A stretch of DNA of 7,230 nucleotides, taken from Rhizobiaceae bacterium (GTDB taxonomy: Bacteria; Pseudomonadota; Alphaproteobacteria; Rhizobiales; Rhizobiaceae). Each line of letters begins with the position of its first letter. The stretch's first letter is position 1. Shown here in pieces: positions 5,041 through 7,230 of this stretch. Made by a program: the position numbers and the translations under genes. The stretch lies in contig JAGWJK010000200.1 of assembly GCA_028865845.1 (NCBI GenBank), positions 1 through 7,230 of the forward strand, read 5' to 3'. The notes beneath the pieces were generated by a model that worked only from the letters and a program-made list of their open reading frames with translations, did no database searches and was not told the DNA's origin.

Positions 5041-7230
5041 CTAGCGATGCCTCATAACTACGAGCGTGATGTCATCGTGGATCTTCTGTGTACCGATATG
5101 CGCCATGAGATCGGCGATGATGCCGCGAACGATCTCATCCGCACTGCCGGATCGATGGTCATGGGCGCTTGTGCAGAGCCGGTCGAACCCGAAGAGCTCG
5201 CCTTCCGGGCTTTCCGCTTCGGTGACGCCGTCGGTATGCAGGATGATGATGTCGCCGGTTTCAAACGGCACGTCGCGGGTGGCGAGGAAGGCCGAGATGT
5301 CGCTTTCCAGTCCGACCGGGAAACCGAGATCGCCGGTCTCGATGCGCTCCATGCTGCCGTCGCCGCGGATCACCAGAACGTCTTCGTGCTGACCGGAGAG
5401 TGTTGCCACGTGCTCGTGATAATCGACGAATGCGAGCGTCAGATGCTTGTCGGAATTGGTGCGCTCGATGTTCTTATAGATCGCCCGGTTGAGCACATCG
5501 AGGAACAGCTTCGGATCGTCACTGCCCTTTTCCTGCAGTGCGCGCGCAACCGACTGGACCATCAGCATCAGCACGCCACTTTCGAGCCCATGGCCGGTAA
5601 CGTCGCCGATGCCGACCTTGACGCGCCCTGACTCGTGCAGCACGTCGTAATAGTCGCCGCCGACTTCGTCGGCAGGCGCCATATAGCCGGCAATCTCGAT
5701 CTTCTGGATGTCGCTGAGTTCCTTCGCCTTCGGCAACACCATCATCTGGATGTGGCGGGCAATGTCGAGTTCGGCGCCAAGGCGCGTGTTCTCGTTTCTC
5801 AGCCTCTCATTCAGCGTGGTGATTTCGGCATTGGCATTTTCGAGTTCGCGCGTCCGCTCGTCGACCAGGCGCTCGAGGTTTTCCGTGTGGAAGCTGATCT
5901 CTTCCGCCATTCGGTTGAAGGCGTGGCCGACCTGGGCCACCTCGTCACGCGTCGGTATGGCGACGCGCACCGAGTAATCCTTGTTTTCCAGACGTTTCGC
6001 AGCGCCCGCCAGGGCGCTCAAGCCGGCGGTAATTCGGCCCGAGATCGCGAAAACGGCGAAGAACACGGCGATCAGGCTGATGAGGAATGCCACGATCTGG
6101 TAGTTGACGATGCGTGACGTCGCTTTGGAGATATTGTCCTGCGCGGCAATCAGCGAGGCATAGATTTCGCGCTCCGACACGACGAAGCCGAGCGTCATCG
6201 TCTGTCCGACAATATTGGCGCCGTCCCAGACATTGGTCGGCGCCAGGGTCTTCAGCACCACAAGATAAGGGACCTGCTCGCCATTTTGCGTGAGCAGGAC
6301 GTGCTTGATCACGGTCTGGGCGCCGGTCGGCAATTGAAGCGAGGCGATCTGAGGCTGGCTGGAATCTTTCAGATAGCTGTTGATGCCGGTGACGCCGGCG
6401 CCGGCGGCATCCGCCGATTTCAAACCGAGAACGGCCTGGCCGAACGTGCTGGTCACGATGACGTTGCCATCAGGGCTTGCCAGGAAACCGAAGCCAGTCT
6501 TGGCGATGTTGACGCTTTCCACAAGGCTGCTGAGATTGTCGAGCGTCACATCGGCGGCGACCATGCCGGCCGGATCCTTGCGGTCGATCGTCCAGAGCGG
6601 ATGGAAGAAGCTGACGATCAGCTTGCCGGTATTGGAATCGATATAGGGCGCCGTCGTCACGATATCGGACGCAACCGGCTTCGTGGACGGATCCTTGATC
6701 CATCCCTGCCATCCCTGGTAAAGGCCGGGAAAGAAGAAATCCCAGAAATCGGGGCCTTTGTTGTGGCCGGGATAGAGCCGGTCAAACGTCTCGCCCATAT
6801 GCGAGAAGGGCACGCTGCGGACGATCGAGGCATCCTTCGGCCCGACATAATAGACCTGCAGCTTCGGCGCACCCGTCGCCATGGCCGCGGGACCAAGCAG
6901 GCCGATGATCGCGCTGTCGCGCACCTGGTCCAAAGCCTTCGGGATCGGCTGATGGTTCTGATCGAGCAGATAACCCCAGACGCCAACTGCCGAAGCTGCG
7001 CCGTCAGCGTTTTCCATCCAGCCGCCTTGCGCATTGTATTGCAGCGGCGTCGAAAAATCCGGGCTGTCCTGTAGGATCTGACCGATCTGCTTTTGCACCT
7101 GCGGATGATCGATCAGGCTCTGGGTGGCATTGGCAAGATCGGTGACTTCCGAGTGCACGCGGTCGAGCAGGATGTCGGCACGCTGCGCCGTGGCGTCGAT
7201 ATAGGTGCCGAGATATTCCGTCGTCGCGTC
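5041..7230 (-). CDS. membrane Cache-HAMP-PP2C (SpoIIE/RsbU-type) protein phosphatase (5' truncated)
   Basis: A sensor phosphatase that would dephosphorylate the Ser of a STAS antagonist. The frame runs open to the window edge, so the start and the expected first membrane helix lie outside; the GTG at 7158 is only an internal codon. Counting from that codon, residues 1 to about 345 are an extracytoplasmic double-Cache-like sensor: a long entry helix, an aromatic-rich stretch (FWDFFFPGLYQGWQGW, 138-153), TTAPYID (168-174) and GMVAADVTLDNL (198-209). A membrane helix is at 351-373, HAMP at about 374-427 and a coiled coil at about 423-465. The phosphatase domain (466-703) carries the metal-binding acidic motifs GGDYYD (500-505, D502), GDVTGHG (518-524, D519), HTDGVTEA (641-648, D643) and HDDITLVV (694-701, D695/D696), so it looks catalytically intact. 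The layout matches Pseudomonas SiaA, though no diguanylate cyclase gene is seen here. The ligand is unknown. Confidence 0.94.
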   Translation of the reverse strand, partial: DATTEYLGTYIDATAQRADILLDRVHSEVTDLANATQSLIDHPQVQKQIGQILQDSPDFSTPLQYNAQGGWMENADGAASAVGVWGYLLDQNHQPIPKALDQVRDSAIIGLLGPAAMATGAPKLQVYYVGPKDASIVRSVPFSHMGETFDRLYPGHNKGPDFWDFFFPGLYQGWQGWIKDPSTKPVASDIVTTAPYIDSNTGKLIVSFFHPLWTIDRKDPAGMVAADVTLDNLSSLVESVNIAKTGFGFLASPDGNVIVTSTFGQAVLGLKSADAAGAGVTGINSYLKDSSQPQIASLQLPTGAQTVIKHVLLTQNGEQVPYLVVLKTLAPTNVWDGANIVGQTMTLGFVVSEREIYASLIAAQDNISKATSRIVNYQIVAFLISLIAVFFAVFAISGRITAGLSALAGAAKRLENKDYSVRVAIPTRDEVAQVGHAFNRMAEEISFHTENLERLVDERTRELENANAEITTLNERLRNENTRLGAELDIARHIQMMVLPKAKELSDIQKIEIAGYMAPADEVGGDYYDVLHESGRVKVGIGDVTGHGLESGVLMLMVQSVARALQEKGSDDPKLFLDVLNRAIYKNIERTNSDKHLTLAFVDYHEHVATLSGQHEDVLVIRGDGSMERIETGDLGFPVGLESDISAFLATRDVPFETGDIIILHTDGVTEAESPEGELFGFDRLCTSAHDHRSGSADEIVRGIIADLMAHIGTQKIHDDITLVVMRHR
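5050..5053 (-). promoter_or_regulatory. ribosome binding site for the GHKL ATPase gene (GAGG)
   Basis: GAGG on the minus strand lies about ten bases before the ATG at 5039, inside the last codons of the phosphatase gene. This is typical of coupled genes. Confidence 0.4.

Noticed and set aside
6286..7074. Plus-strand open frame (262 codons) opposite the Cache region
   Set aside because: It mirrors the phosphatase coding strand, has Arg/Asp/Ala-rich composition and no recognisable motif.
7156..7158. GTG at 7158 as the true start of the phosphatase
   Set aside because: The frame continues upstream to the window edge with sensor-like sequence, and a membrane helix is expected before the Cache domain.

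Overview
The window looks like chromosome or large-replicon DNA from an alphaproteobacterium of the Rhizobium/Agrobacterium group. It is GC-rich with strong G/C at third codon positions and tightly packed genes. This assignment rests on composition and protein style only, not on a search. I see no RNA genes, insertion sequences, CRISPR arrays or tRNA-linked integration sites. There is no gene-free stretch longer than about 75 bases.

The locus holds two convergent blocks. The plus-strand block (1-2852) has the 3' part of a GAF/AAA+/Fis-type sigma54-dependent activator, then a cytoplasmic Ser/Thr protein kinase of the Hanks type with a long uncharacterised N-terminal region. The minus-strand block is read from 7230 down to 2858. 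In transcription order it encodes a membrane Cache-HAMP-PP2C phosphatase (5' end outside the window), a GHKL ATPase of the anti-sigma/switch-kinase kind, a STAS antagonist with the Ser-Ser-Gly switch motif, a small soluble protein with a HAMP-like segment and a coiled coil, and a ParA/MinD-type ATPase. The last two overlap by four bases, and the first two are separated by a single base. The two blocks meet tail to tail with only five bases between their stop codons.

My reading is that this is a phosphorylation-controlled signalling locus. An external ligand would be sensed by the Cache domain and would control a SpoIIE/RsbU-type phosphatase. The phosphatase would reset the phosphorylation state of the STAS protein, whose partner kinase is the GHKL protein. 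The logic resembles RsbU-RsbW-RsbV and Pseudomonas SiaA-SiaB-SiaC. Beyond that core, the ParA-like ATPase with its coiled-coil/HAMP-like partner suggests spatial positioning, and the convergent sigma54 activator and Ser/Thr kinase suggest a second regulatory arm. No output module (sigma factor, diguanylate cyclase, secretion or polysaccharide machinery) lies in the window, so the controlled process is unknown.

The points most worth checking are the composite architecture, the Arg in place of the signature Lys in the ParA-type P-loop, a soluble HAMP-like domain, a kinase reading frame that appears to start upstream of its GTG with no ATG/GTG/TTG available, and a perfect 11-bp inverted repeat inside the coiled-coil gene.
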